This document shows, piece after piece, positions 6,676-12,642 of a stretch of 28,172 bases of DNA. The stretch comes from JAOUFP01 sp947085825. GTDB lineage: Bacteria; Nitrospirota; Thermodesulfovibrionia; Thermodesulfovibrionales; UBA6898. The notes beneath the pieces were generated by a model. The model saw only the letters and a program-made list of their open reading frames with translations, made no database searches and was not told the origin of the DNA. The stretch is taken from contig CAMTXX010000088.1 of assembly GCA_947085825.1 (NCBI GenBank), forward strand, positions 1 through 28,172, in the 5' to 3' direction. Position numbers and translations under genes: made by a program. Position 1 is the stretch's first letter. Each line of letters opens with the position of its first letter.

Positions 6676-7039
6676 TACCTCGGCCCTGATTGATTTTCTG
6701 AAAAACACAGAACCGAATGCCAAAATAGTCGAAGATCTCATAACCACGAAAAGATTGCTCACCACCGGCATAATCGTGGGGGAACTGTTGCAGGGGGTAA
6801 GGAGTTCACAGGAAGAACAGCATGTTTCTGAACTTATTGACGGCATCCCATCAATAGAACTAAACACTGCCGCCTGGCTTAAAGCAGGCAGGCTGGCATG
6901 TTCTTTGCGCCGGGAAGGGATTACGCTGCCGTTAACCGACGTTGCCATCGCTGCCCTATCCATCGAACATGACCTCTCCATTTTCACCCTCGACAAACAC
7001 TTCGAACAGATACCGGGTGTGAAGTTGTTCAAGGCATAA
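6650..7039 (+). CDS. vapC: VapC-family PIN-domain ribonuclease toxin
   Basis: The 129-residue PIN domain shows the acidic active-site residues expected for a Mg-dependent ribonuclease: Asp9 (V-D-T-S-A-L), Glu45 (V-G-E-L-L), Asp97 (L-T-D-V-A-I-A-A) and Asp115 (T-L-D-K-H-F). Family members usually cleave tRNA or rRNA and are held in check by VapB. Length is normal and all acidic residues are present, so the toxin is probably active. It lies between the truncated CARF gene and a second toxin-antitoxin pair. Confidence 0.93.
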   Translation: MTKDGVIVDTSALIDFLKNTEPNAKIVEDLITTKRLLTTGIIVGELLQGVRSSQEEQHVSELIDGIPSIELNTAAWLKAGRLACSLRREGITLPLTDVAIAALSIEHDLSIFTLDKHFEQIPGVKLFKA

Positions 7040-7099
7040 GTCATCATAGCTTCGTCTCTCCACCAACCAAATGTTTTGTAAATGTATTATGAATCAGAA

Positions 7100-7129
7100 T
7101 TGACATTAAAAAAGCCCTTATGCTATTTT
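7100..7129 (+). promoter_or_regulatory. Promoter of the RelE-type module
   Basis: TTGACA (7100-7105) and an extended -10 element TGCTATTTT (7121-7129) are separated by 18 nt. AAGGAG at 7137-7142 precedes the ATG at 7150. Confidence 0.65.
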
Positions 7130-7149
7130 GAAGACAAAGGAGCAAAATA

Positions 7150-7404
7150 ATGGCGACACAACAATTGACAATCACTTTATCCGATAAAGTTCTCGATGAA
7201 GTTAAAAAATATAAAAAACTGCTGCACAAGAAAAGCACCGGGGATGCTGTGGCTGAACTGGTTAAATACGCCCTGACTCTGCCTCCATATTTCAAAGGAT
7301 TTGACTGGAAAAAAGCAGAGGCAGAAGCAGACGAAGAAATAGCAGCAGGAAAGACAAAAGCCTTTAGATCCGCAGAAGATTTACTTTCAGACCTCAAAAA
7401 GTGA
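7150..7404 (+). CDS. Antitoxin of a RelE-type pair (RHH-like)
   Basis: The 84-residue protein starts with a beta-strand followed by helices (Q-Q-L-T-I-T-L-S-D-K-V-L-D-E-V), like a ribbon-helix-helix DNA-binding domain. It ends with an acidic and Lys-rich tail suited to toxin binding. I do not recognise a precise family. Its identity as an antitoxin rests on size, the GTGA overlap with the downstream RelE-type toxin and the promoter upstream. Its role would be to neutralise the toxin and repress the pair. Confidence 0.78.
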   Translation: MATQQLTITLSDKVLDEVKKYKKLLHKKSTGDAVAELVKYALTLPPYFKGFDWKKAEAEADEEIAAGKTKAFRSAEDLLSDLKK

Positions 7405-7661
7405 AAATCCTCCGTACCGAAATCTTTAAGGAGGACTATAAAAGACTTCCAAAATCCACTCAAGATAAATTTGATAACAAAATCAGCCTTTTTATAAGTA
7501 CCATCAATCACCCCTCCCTTAGAGTCAAAAAGATGAAAGGACACAAAAACCGCTGGGAGGCAAGCATTGATATGTTCTATAGATTTACCTTTGAAGTCCA
7601 TTCTGACCATTATCTCCTCAGGCGCATCGGCCCTCATGATGATGTTTTAAAGAAACCCTGA
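7401..7661 (+). CDS. RelE/ParE-superfamily toxin
   Basis: The 86-residue protein has the RelE-fold signature: N-terminal F-K-E-D-Y-K-R-L-P, then L-R-V-K-K-M-K-G-H-K-N-R-W-E-A-S-I-D-M-F-Y-R-F-T-F-E and a C-terminal R-R-I-G-P-H-D-D-V-L. Such toxins cut mRNA at the ribosome or poison gyrase; the M-x-Y-R-F-T-F and G-x-H-D-x-V-L elements favour an RNase-type member. It starts with GTG overlapping the antitoxin stop (GTGA). Its 3' end abuts a truncated HEPN-type remnant on the other strand, marking a recombination junction near 7661. Confidence 0.87.
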   Translation: MKILRTEIFKEDYKRLPKSTQDKFDNKISLFISTINHPSLRVKKMKGHKNRWEASIDMFYRFTFEVHSDHYLLRRIGPHDDVLKKP

Positions 7662-7747
7662 TATTTCAGATCAGAAAGCTCTTTTAAGACAGTTTCAATT
7701 AACTCAAGTTCAATGGTGAGTTCTTTATGCAGCTCTTGCACTGTCAT
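7634..7747 (-). pseudogene. Truncated HEPN-type partner of a minimal nucleotidyltransferase
   Basis: Downstream of the MNT gene, and overlapping its end by 23 nt, is an ATG followed by M-T-V-Q-E-L-H-K-E-L-T-I-E-L-E-L and V-L-K-E-L-S-D-L-K. This resembles the opening helix of HEPN/DUF86-like partner proteins. The frame stops after 37 codons, running into the RelE 3' end, whereas family members are usually 110-150 residues. The rest of the gene appears to have been lost when the RelE module joined here. Confidence 0.6.
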
Positions 7748-8012
7748 ACAACACCCTGCCTTTTGTCTTGATATATTCTGTAAATTTTGATGGAGGAGTT
7801 AAAGCTACTATATCCAGAGACGTACCAAGCTCATCTTCAAGCCTTGCAGCAAGCTCATAAAGCTTCCATCCCTGAACGCCATCACAGGCAATATCAATAT
7901 CCCTTGCTTCATCGGGAGTTTCCACTGAACTGCCAAAAAGAATCAGACGGGTAGCTCCATAAGATTTTGCAAGATCAATGATTTTTTCAATCTGCGTATC
8001 AGTAACTGCCAT
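7725..8012 (-). CDS. Minimal nucleotidyltransferase (MNT) domain protein
   Basis: The 95-residue protein has the nucleotidyltransferase core L-F-G-S-S (Gly27-Ser28), two metal-binding Asp residues in A-R-D-I-D-I-A (38 and 40) and a third Asp in S-L-D-I-V (67). MNT proteins pair with HEPN proteins as toxin-antitoxin systems, in which the MNT adenylylates and blocks the HEPN ribonuclease. Here the HEPN partner survives only as a 37-codon stub, so the MNT is an orphan antitoxin. Active-site residues are intact. Confidence 0.85.
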   Translation of the reverse strand: MAVTDTQIEKIIDLAKSYGATRLILFGSSVETPDEARDIDIACDGVQGWKLYELAARLEDELGTSLDIVALTPPSKFTEYIKTKGRVLYDSARAA

Positions 8013-8085
8013 TTACCTGCCTCCTTCCATGCCTGTAGGTATTGTACCTAAACCATCAAATCTCGTCCCTCGCATCTGTAGCTTC

Positions 8086-8100
8086 GTCCCTTATTCATCA
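8086..8100. repeat. GTCCCTTATTCATCA repeat, copy A
   Basis: Exact 15-nt match to copies at 8897-8913 and 9380-9396. It lies about 40 bp beyond the 3' end of a decayed four-helix-bundle gene, as copy B does for the intact gene. Confidence 0.7.
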
Positions 8101-8139
8101 AGTCGGAAAGAGTTCAGAAGCTCGGAAGTGCGGAAAAAA

Positions 8140-8280
8140 TCAGAGAGAACGATAAAAACTCCATAGCAATTTACCTGCTTCCTCAAGGAGAATCTCTATT
8201 TGAGAGGCATTGCCTTTTAAATAACCGAGCCTTTTTGCAAAACTGAAAAGTTATTCTGTCTCTGCAAGTGAACCCAATGC
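8140..8280 (-). pseudogene. Decayed four-helix-bundle protein gene, C-terminal part
   Basis: The minus-strand frame from 8280 reads G-S-L-A-E-T-E, stop, L-F-S-F-A-K-R-L-G-Y-L-K-G, then I-E-I-L-L-E-E-A-G-K-L-L-W and ends at 8140. The G-S-L-A-E-x-E and A-x-x-L-G-Y-L motifs are those of the helix 3-4 region in S23-type four-helix-bundle proteins. It has an in-frame TAA and no N-terminal half. An intact relative lies at 8943-9320. Confidence 0.6.
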
Positions 8281-8287
8281 TATGTTA

Positions 8288-8563
8288 TTATCCGAAAAGA
8301 TCAGAGTGGCTGCCGGTCCTTACAAATGTAATAGTTTGCTCTTTTATATCAACCTTATAAACAAGCAGCCAGTCAGGCTCTACATGACATTCTCTGTGGC
8401 TGATATAGCTGCCTGTCAGCGTATGGTCTCTATGCCGCCGATCAAGACTTTCCTCGCGTACAAGCATTCGCATAATTATTTTTAGTTTTTCTATATCCTT
8501 ACCCTGCCGGATCATCAGTTCAAAATCTTTTTCGAATTTGTTTGTGGTTTTAACCTTTAGCAC
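8288..8563 (-). CDS. yafQ: YafQ-family mRNA interferase toxin
   Basis: The 91-residue RelE-fold protein has YafQ-type features: D-R-R-H-R-D-H-T-L-T-G, then R-E-C-H-V-E-P-D-W-L-L-V-Y-K and a C-terminal R-T-G-S-H-S-D-L-F, supplying the His and Asp residues used for ribosome-dependent mRNA cleavage. It starts at a GTG overlapping the dinJ stop by one base (TAGTG), a typical coupled arrangement. All catalytic-type residues are visible, so the toxin is probably active. Confidence 0.93.
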   Translation of the reverse strand: MLKVKTTNKFEKDFELMIRQGKDIEKLKIIMRMLVREESLDRRHRDHTLTGSYISHRECHVEPDWLLVYKVDIKEQTITFVRTGSHSDLFG

Positions 8564-8823
8564 TATACGCCCATCTTTTTGAAGAAGTCATCAACGCTGT
8601 CATATGTGGTCAGGTTTTTCCCTTCATCCGCATCCTTCATTGCCTTCAGGGTGGCTTTGTTGGGAATCCTTACGTCAAACGGCAAGCCTTTGCACATTTT
8701 GACCTGGGCTAAAAACAGATTTATAGCCTCTGATGTGCTTATCCCTAATCTCTGAAATATTCTTTCGGTATCCGCCTTTATAGCAGGTGTTGTCCTTGCC
8801 CTTATCATCGCTGTCTTGGTCAT
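8563..8823 (-). CDS. dinJ: RelB/DinJ-family antitoxin
   Basis: The 86-residue protein starts at 8823 with GGAGGG upstream; a longer frame to 8865 lacks a ribosome site. It has the ribbon-helix-helix motif of DinJ (A-M-I-R-A-R-T-T-P-A-I-K, then L-G-I-S-T-S-E-A-I-N-L-F-L) and a C-terminal toxin-binding segment (Y-D-S-V-D-D-F-F). It should neutralise the adjacent YafQ and repress its own operon. A possible -10 (TACAAT, around 8855-8860) lies upstream with only a weak -35. Confidence 0.93.
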   Translation of the reverse strand: MTKTAMIRARTTPAIKADTERIFQRLGISTSEAINLFLAQVKMCKGLPFDVRIPNKATLKAMKDADEGKNLTTYDSVDDFFKKMGV

Positions 8824-8896
8824 ACTGCACCCTCCGTTGTTTTTTATTTTTATATTGTAGCACAAATGAGATACGCTTGTCTTTCCATGCGTCGCA

Positions 8897-8913
8897 GTCC
8901 CTTATTCATCAGG
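8897..8913. repeat. GTCCCTTATTCATCAGG repeat, copy B
   Basis: Exact 17-nt direct repeat of copy C. Copies B and C flank the intact four-helix-bundle gene, about 30 bp past its stop and 60 bp before its start. Confidence 0.75.
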
Positions 8914-8942
8914 CCAACAAGTCATATACAAGATACGAGATG

Positions 8943-9320
8943 TTAGTGGCGAGGGTTTGCAGAAAGGCTATTCATCAAGCCCTGAATCATCCTGCTCAGT
9001 TCGATACACTCAGCGATTCTCTGATCTGAAATCCCCTTCTCCAAAATGCCCGTGTCTCTAACCTTGTAATACCAGTTTTCACTTTCACTCGTGCTTCTTT
9101 TCGCCATATCCAGATAATTCAAATATTGCTTCGTGCTTCCGGCATTAAAGCCTTCTGCGATATTTGCGCTTATGGAGCCAACGCTCCTTACCATCTGGTC
9201 TATGATTATTCTGCTTGCTTCATGTTTGGGGAATATCTTGATATCTTCCAATAAAGCTAAGAAAAGCCCGTGAGCCCTACGCCATACCACCAAATCCGTA
9301 AAATGCCTGACTTGTCCCAT
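8943..9320 (-). CDS. Four-helix-bundle protein (S23 / 23S rRNA intervening-sequence protein family)
   Basis: The 125-residue protein shows the family pattern: F-T-D-L-V-V-W-R-R-A-H near the start, I-I-D-Q-M-V-R-S-V-G-S-I-S-A-N-I-A-E-G-F in the middle, then Y-L-N-Y-L-D-M-A-K-R-S-T-S-E-S-E and a last helix ending L-M-N-S-L. Members are often encoded in 23S rRNA intervening sequences or scattered in accessory regions, and their function is not settled. The gene is intact, is preceded by GAGGGGAATTAAG, and is bracketed by 17-bp direct repeats shared with a decayed relative, which suggests a movable cassette. Confidence 0.88.
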   Translation of the reverse strand: MGQVRHFTDLVVWRRAHGLFLALLEDIKIFPKHEASRIIIDQMVRSVGSISANIAEGFNAGSTKQYLNYLDMAKRSTSESENWYYKVRDTGILEKGISDQRIAECIELSRMIQGLMNSLSANPRH

Positions 9321-9379
9321 TCTTAATTCCCCTCCTTTTCACTCGTCCTTTGCATCGCGCAACTTGCATCTGCCGTTTC

Positions 9380-9396
9380 GTCCCTTATTCATCAGG
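9380..9396. repeat. GTCCCTTATTCATCAGG repeat, copy C
   Basis: Exact direct repeat of copy B at 8897-8913 on the other side of the four-helix-bundle gene. Flanking bases (TGCCGT and ACGGCA) add a local hairpin not seen in copies A and B. Confidence 0.75.
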
Positions 9397-9655
9397 TCAG
9401 CACGGCAAATTGCGCGATTGGTTGAGATTTCAGAGCATTTCTGCAGTCTTTCCAAAACTTTTATCATTGAAAATGCTTGAGTTCTATCTCTGCCTGTCTG
9501 ATTAGCAAGATATACTTTGAAACTCAGGAAGTGTCTCTTTGTTAGCGTCAGACGATTTTGCCATATTTTACGACCTTTCGCTTTTAGCCCACATTACCGC
9601 AAAATACGAAATAGTGGAAATACCATGCAATTGATTTTACGTGATTTTCAACATA

Positions 9656-9682
9656 AGAAACATTTCAGAAATATTTCTTATT
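9656..9682. repeat. AAGAAAYATTTC hairpin, copy 2
   Basis: The sequence forms an A/T-rich hairpin closely matching that at 5909-5941 in the same orientation (on the minus strand AAGAAATATTTC, then YGMAATRTTTCTT). Confidence 0.55.
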
Positions 9683-9747
9683 TGATGATATATTTCTTCA
9701 AACCTAACACAAACCTAACACACTATTTTAAATTCAAGATTCAAAAT

Positions 9748-9849
9748 TCAAAACAATCCCCCCACATCCCCGACAATTCGGGTTCTAAAGACATGCAACA
9801 CTGCCCCCAAAATAACCGTCTGATATTCTCGTCTATCAAATTCAGTCAT
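9748..9849 (-). pseudogene. Short ORF resembling the N-terminus of Cas10, copy 1
   Basis: The ATG at 9849 overlaps the HEPN stop (ATGA). The frame reads M-T-E-F-D-R-R-E-Y-Q-T-V-I-L-G-A-V-L-H, close to the Y-x-x-V-I-L-G-A-L-L-H-D-I-G-K opening of the Cas10 HD domain. It then runs into a palindromic repeat (C-C-C-G-A..T-C-G-G-G type) giving R-I-V-G-D-V-G-G and a stop at codon 34. The HD motif is broken after His. Copy 2 at 10616-10714 has the same structure. The Cas10 link is by motif recall only. Confidence 0.42.
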
Positions 9850-10277
9850 CCCGTCTCCTCTTTGTTATTCATTGCGTTTGACACACCTTCAAGCCCGAGC
9901 TTTTCACGCACAAAGCGCCTCACGAGCTCAGCGATTTCTATTGCCTTTCCAGCCTCTGAAGAAGACGGCATATAAAAATCGTCAGGATAACGCACTTCAA
10001 CTGCGTAGTCTGTCAAACTATCAAGGTCATCTTCAGGCAGATTACCAAAGGCTTTGTCTATTTCCATGCACTGCCTGACAAGAAAAGTGATGTTGTGGGT
10101 TTTGCTTATTTCCCTGCCGTGAAGGATAAGAAATGCCTTAAGATACTTCTTAACGCATTGCTGCATGTGAAAACAGACCATATCGGTTGCAGGATTTGAG
10201 GATGCCTGTTCGTCCTTGCCGGTTTTCAGATCATTTTCTGCTTTGAGAATCCACTTTTTTACAACATCCTCATTCAT
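9846..10277 (-). CDS. HEPN-domain protein, partner of MNT
   Basis: The 143-residue all-helical protein has the HEPN layout: N-terminal W-I-L-K-A-E-N-D-L-K, M-V-C-F-H-M-Q-Q-C-V-K-K-Y-L-K-A-F-L in the second helix, and an R-x5-H element (R-E-I-S-K-T-H) matching the ribonuclease motif. HEPN proteins paired with MNT act as RNase toxins blocked by adenylylation, or as nucleotide-binding partners. It overlaps the upstream MNT gene by 4 nt. Both partners are full length, unlike the pair at 7634-8012. Confidence 0.88.
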   Translation of the reverse strand: MNEDVVKKWILKAENDLKTGKDEQASSNPATDMVCFHMQQCVKKYLKAFLILHGREISKTHNITFLVRQCMEIDKAFGNLPEDDLDSLTDYAVEVRYPDDFYMPSSSEAGKAIEIAELVRRFVREKLGLEGVSNAMNNKEETG

Positions 10278-10615
10278 ACAGGCACACCCTCTTTGGCTGC
10301 ATAATACGTTACATAGCCGACATTCTTAGACTGCTCCAGATAGCTTTCTTCGGATTTGACAATCACATCAACAGGAATTAACATTTTCCCCAGACGTCTG
10401 CGAATGTTTCCGACAATTTTCAGTCTCTCATTTCGTTCAAGCTCCCTGTCTACCACCACCAGAAAATCCCAGTCGCTGTCATGCTGTGCTGTTCCCTTAG
10501 CGCGGCTGCCAAAAAGAAGAATAGATTTAACGCCAACTCCACAGGCAGTAAATTCATCTCTGATAACATCGATTGCAATATCCTTTTCGTTGATTCCTGC
10601 AATTTTTTCCATCAT
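10274..10615 (-). CDS. Minimal nucleotidyltransferase (MNT) protein
   Basis: The 113-residue protein contains L-L-F-G-S-R-A-K-G (Gly36-Ser37), the metal-binding pair in H-D-S-D-W-D (Asp48, Asp50) and a third acidic residue in P-V-D-V-I-V (Asp83), a complete nucleotidyltransferase active site. With the overlapping HEPN gene it forms an intact MNT-HEPN toxin-antitoxin module. The start follows AAGGAG by 6 nt; that ribosome site lies inside the upstream 32-codon ORF, whose stop directly precedes the ATG (TAA-ATG). Confidence 0.88.
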   Translation of the reverse strand: MMEKIAGINEKDIAIDVIRDEFTACGVGVKSILLFGSRAKGTAQHDSDWDFLVVVDRELERNERLKIVGNIRRRLGKMLIPVDVIVKSEESYLEQSKNVGYVTYYAAKEGVPV

Positions 10616-10714
10616 TTACAACTCCTTCCCCACATCCCCGATAAATCTGGATATAAAGACATATCCCCGCACCCCCAGAATCACCGTCTGATATTCTTTT
10701 TGATTAAAGTCCAT
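10616..10714 (-). pseudogene. Short ORF resembling the N-terminus of Cas10, copy 2
   Basis: The ATG at 10714 lies 10 nt after the ATPase stop. The frame reads M-D-F-N-Q-K-E-Y-Q-T-V-I-L-G, then V-R-G-Y-V-F, then the same repeat-derived tail I-G-D-V-G-K-E-L and a stop immediately before the MNT ATG. It shares Y-Q-T-V-I-L-G and the tail with copy 1 at 9748-9849, at roughly three-quarters nucleotide identity by eye. Either both are eroded cas10 starts or this is a repeated mini-ORF; the first is favoured by the cas neighbours. Confidence 0.4.
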
Positions 10715-10724
10715 CGCCTTGCTC

Positions 10725-12113
10725 CTATTTTCTCAGCGCTTTGTCTCCATGCACCAGCAAGACGCCGTCTTTTCTTGCTGTCTCTATCATCTTAGGAGTA
10801 AAGCCGCTTTTGCTGAAAAGGATATATCTGTTATTCCTCTTTTCCTTTTGCCAGTCAACAAGCCCTGATTTTCTGACAAGCTCACGATAAATGTCCTCGC
10901 CGATCTTTTTATTGCTCCACTTGCATTCTCCAAAATATACGGTTGCCGTCTCTTCATCAATCGCAACGAGGTCTATCTCCTCATCCCTTGACCACCATTT
11001 GCCTATCAGAGTGTATTGCATCAAGCTGTCTGCCATCAGTTTTTTGCACAGATCGCGGCAGGCATCTTCATATACTGTTGACACATGATGTTCAAAAGAA
11101 GCCCTTATGATTTTCAGGACATGATCCGCCCTGCCGATTTCAAGTCTGCTCCTGTTGGGGAATACATATTTGAACCAAAAGCTGAAAAATTTGTCATGCA
11201 GCCGGTAAAGTCCTTGTTTGCTCTTTTCCGGATATTTTTCAGTTACGGGTATATCTTTTTCCACAAACCTTAGTCCCCTCAGGATATCGAGGTATCTGGA
11301 GACAAGGCTCTTTTCAAAACCCGTTTCATTGATGATTTCCGAAAGTTTTCGTTTCCCCTGAGCAATAGCCCTGAGAATGACAAAGTAGTTTCTCGGTTCT
11401 CTCAGTTCTTCTCTCAGTATGTATTCAATCTCATTATAGAGAAAAGTCCCTTTATCAAGTATCAGTCCGGCAATATTTGCGAATATATCGTGTTTGGAGT
11501 TGAGTTTCTCAAGGTATGCAGGCACATTCCCGAAAACAGCGTATATTCTTACAATCTCGTCAAAAGTCCTGCGGGGGAAAAAGTCTTTCAATGCGGTAAA
11601 AGGCATCTCTTTCACTTCCATTGATGCCGTCCTTCTGCCGTAAAGAGGCGCTTTATGAAAGAGCACTTCCTTTTCCATCATTCCAATGCTTGATCCCATG
11701 AGGATTAAAAATACATCCGACTTTCCTATATGCTCATCTATCCCTTTCTGGAATATTGAGGATATGGCAGGATTTGAGCCGACAAGATACGGGAATTCAT
11801 CAATCACTATTATCAACCGTTCAGGTTTGTCATTTATGTAGGAAAAAAATTGATGCCAGTCCCTAAAGCCCGCATCCGTAAGTATGGAGTCTTTAAAGTA
11901 TTCTCCCGCAATACGACCTAAATTCCTCAACTGCTCTGTTCCCGAAACACTGTCTGCAAGAAAATATATTGCCTTTTTGCCTTTTATGAATTCCTGCACC
12001 AGCCGCGTTTTGCCAATGCGCCGCCTGCCGTAGATGGGCACAAACTGAAACACCGGAGCATCGTAGAGCTTTTCAAGAAAAGACAGTTCGCTCTGTCTGT
12101 TTATAAATTTCAA
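10725..12113 (-). CDS. AAA+ ATPase of the archaeal ATPase/DUF234 type
   Basis: The 462-residue protein has an N-terminal ATPase domain with F-I-N-R-Q-S-E-L, Walker A G-R-R-R-I-G-K-T (29-36) and Walker B L-I-I-V-I-D-E-F (Asp105, Glu106). A winged-helix segment lies at about 245-300, and the C-terminal DUF234 region (about 315-460) contains E-I-D-L-V-A-I-D..E-C-K-W, a PD-(D/E)xK nuclease-like core. These STAND-like ATPases are frequent in archaea and accessory regions of bacteria; their role is not settled, though defence or mobile-element maintenance is often suggested. The gene has AGGAGG upstream and a palindrome in its promoter region. Confidence 0.9.
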   Translation of the reverse strand: MKFINRQSELSFLEKLYDAPVFQFVPIYGRRRIGKTRLVQEFIKGKKAIYFLADSVSGTEQLRNLGRIAGEYFKDSILTDAGFRDWHQFFSYINDKPERLIIVIDEFPYLVGSNPAISSIFQKGIDEHIGKSDVFLILMGSSIGMMEKEVLFHKAPLYGRRTASMEVKEMPFTALKDFFPRRTFDEIVRIYAVFGNVPAYLEKLNSKHDIFANIAGLILDKGTFLYNEIEYILREELREPRNYFVILRAIAQGKRKLSEIINETGFEKSLVSRYLDILRGLRFVEKDIPVTEKYPEKSKQGLYRLHDKFFSFWFKYVFPNRSRLEIGRADHVLKIIRASFEHHVSTVYEDACRDLCKKLMADSLMQYTLIGKWWSRDEEIDLVAIDEETATVYFGECKWSNKKIGEDIYRELVRKSGLVDWQKEKRNNRYILFSKSGFTPKMIETARKDGVLLVHGDKALRK

Positions 12114-12146
12114 AGCCCTTCCTCCTAATTATGTATAATTACGATT

Positions 12147-12166
12147 AGTATAATCTAAATTATACT
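12147..12166 (-). promoter_or_regulatory. Palindromic operator candidate upstream of the ATPase gene
   Basis: AGTATAAT and ATTATACT form an 8-bp inverted repeat around a 4-nt spacer. It lies 34 nt before the ATPase start and contains TATAAT-like hexamers, so a DNA-binding protein here would overlap the likely promoter. The ribosome site AGGAGG follows at 12119-12124. Confidence 0.5.
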
Positions 12167-12167
12167 T

Positions 12168-12317
12168 TTAGGCAATGCTCGGTACTATTCCGTACTTCCC
12201 CAATCCGAAACCCGTGCCTTTGCCCACATGCAAAACCTCTCCTGCTTTGATTAGCGGCATGAACTGTCCAATATCCCCTTCAAAAAACAACCCTCCATGT
12301 TTCATTTGCTTCCTCAT
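12168..12317 (-). pseudogene. C-terminal fragment of a second Cas6
   Basis: The 49 codons from 12317 contain H-G-G-L-F-F-E-G-D-I-G-Q-F-M-P-L-I, then A-G-E-V-L-H-V-G-K-G-T-G-F-G-L-G-K-Y. This matches the last 45 residues of the full-length Cas6 at 13056-13985 almost position by position, including the Gly-rich loop. The rest of the gene is missing, and its place is taken by a Phd-RelE module on the other strand. It is a divergent paralogue rather than a recent copy, since about a third of residues differ. Confidence 0.8.
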
Positions 12318-12350
12318 TCTAAAATAGACTATAATTATAGTCAATATTGA
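12306..12350 (+). promoter_or_regulatory. Promoter and double-palindrome operator of the Phd-RelE module
   Basis: TTGCTT (12306-12311) and TATAAT (12330-12335) are 18 nt apart. The -10 lies inside a perfect 16-nt palindrome, GACTATAATTATAGTC (12327-12342), directly followed by another, TCAATATTGA (12341-12350). Such sites suit autoregulation by the antitoxin. The antitoxin ATG is at 12370 with GAAAGGAG upstream. Confidence 0.65.
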
Positions 12351-12369
12351 CATTGAAAGGAGCGACGTA

Positions 12370-12642
12370 ATGACAAAGACCATCCCCCTTGCCGAGGCGA
12401 AGAAAAGCCTTTCGGCGATCATAAAGGACGTTGACGAAAAATATGACCGGTTCACCATCACCAAAAACGGCGTCGAGGCGGCCGTCATACTGAGTACCGA
12501 GGAGTTTGACGGTCTCATGGAGACCCTCGACATACTTTCGCATAAAGAAGAACTGGACGCCATCGCGCGTGCAAAGCAACAGGTGAAAAAGGGTCGGACC
12601 GTATCTCTCGAAGATTTCAAGGCCCGACTAAAGGTCAAGTGA
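12370..12642 (+). CDS. Phd/YefM-family antitoxin
   Basis: The 90-residue protein has the Phd/YefM N-terminal fold: I-P-L-A-E-A-K-K-S-L-S-A-I-I-K-D-V, then F-T-I-T-K-N-G-V-E-A-A-V-I-L-S-T-E-E-F. The C-terminal helix is the toxin-binding part. It should repress its own promoter, where two palindromes are visible, and neutralise the overlapping RelE-type toxin. The module sits next to the truncated Cas6 copy and probably entered there. Confidence 0.9.
   Translation: MTKTIPLAEAKKSLSAIIKDVDEKYDRFTITKNGVEAAVILSTEEFDGLMETLDILSHKEELDAIARAKQQVKKGRTVSLEDFKARLKVK

Larger units (their letters stand above)
9321..9747. other. Gene-free stretch with repeats
   Basis: No convincing coding region is present. 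It contains direct-repeat copy C (9380-9396, within a TGCCGT/ACGGCA hairpin), the AAGAAAYATTTC hairpin at 9656-9682, and a doubled AACCTAACACA motif around 9704-9723. Its minus strand lies downstream of a Cas10-like N-terminal stub, so it may be eroded cas sequence, but I can recognise no protein similarity in it. Confidence 0.5.

Noticed and set aside
6451..7047. 198-codon minus-strand ORF across vapBC
   Set aside because: It is antisense to two well-supported genes with their own promoter and has no recognisable motif.
9365..9400. Minus-strand CTGATGA...GAAAC pattern resembling a hammerhead ribozyme core at repeat copy C
   Set aside because: Only four bases plus GGGAC separate the two core boxes, so stem II has no 5' strand. 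Copies A and B lack one or the other core box, and stems I and III are not convincing.
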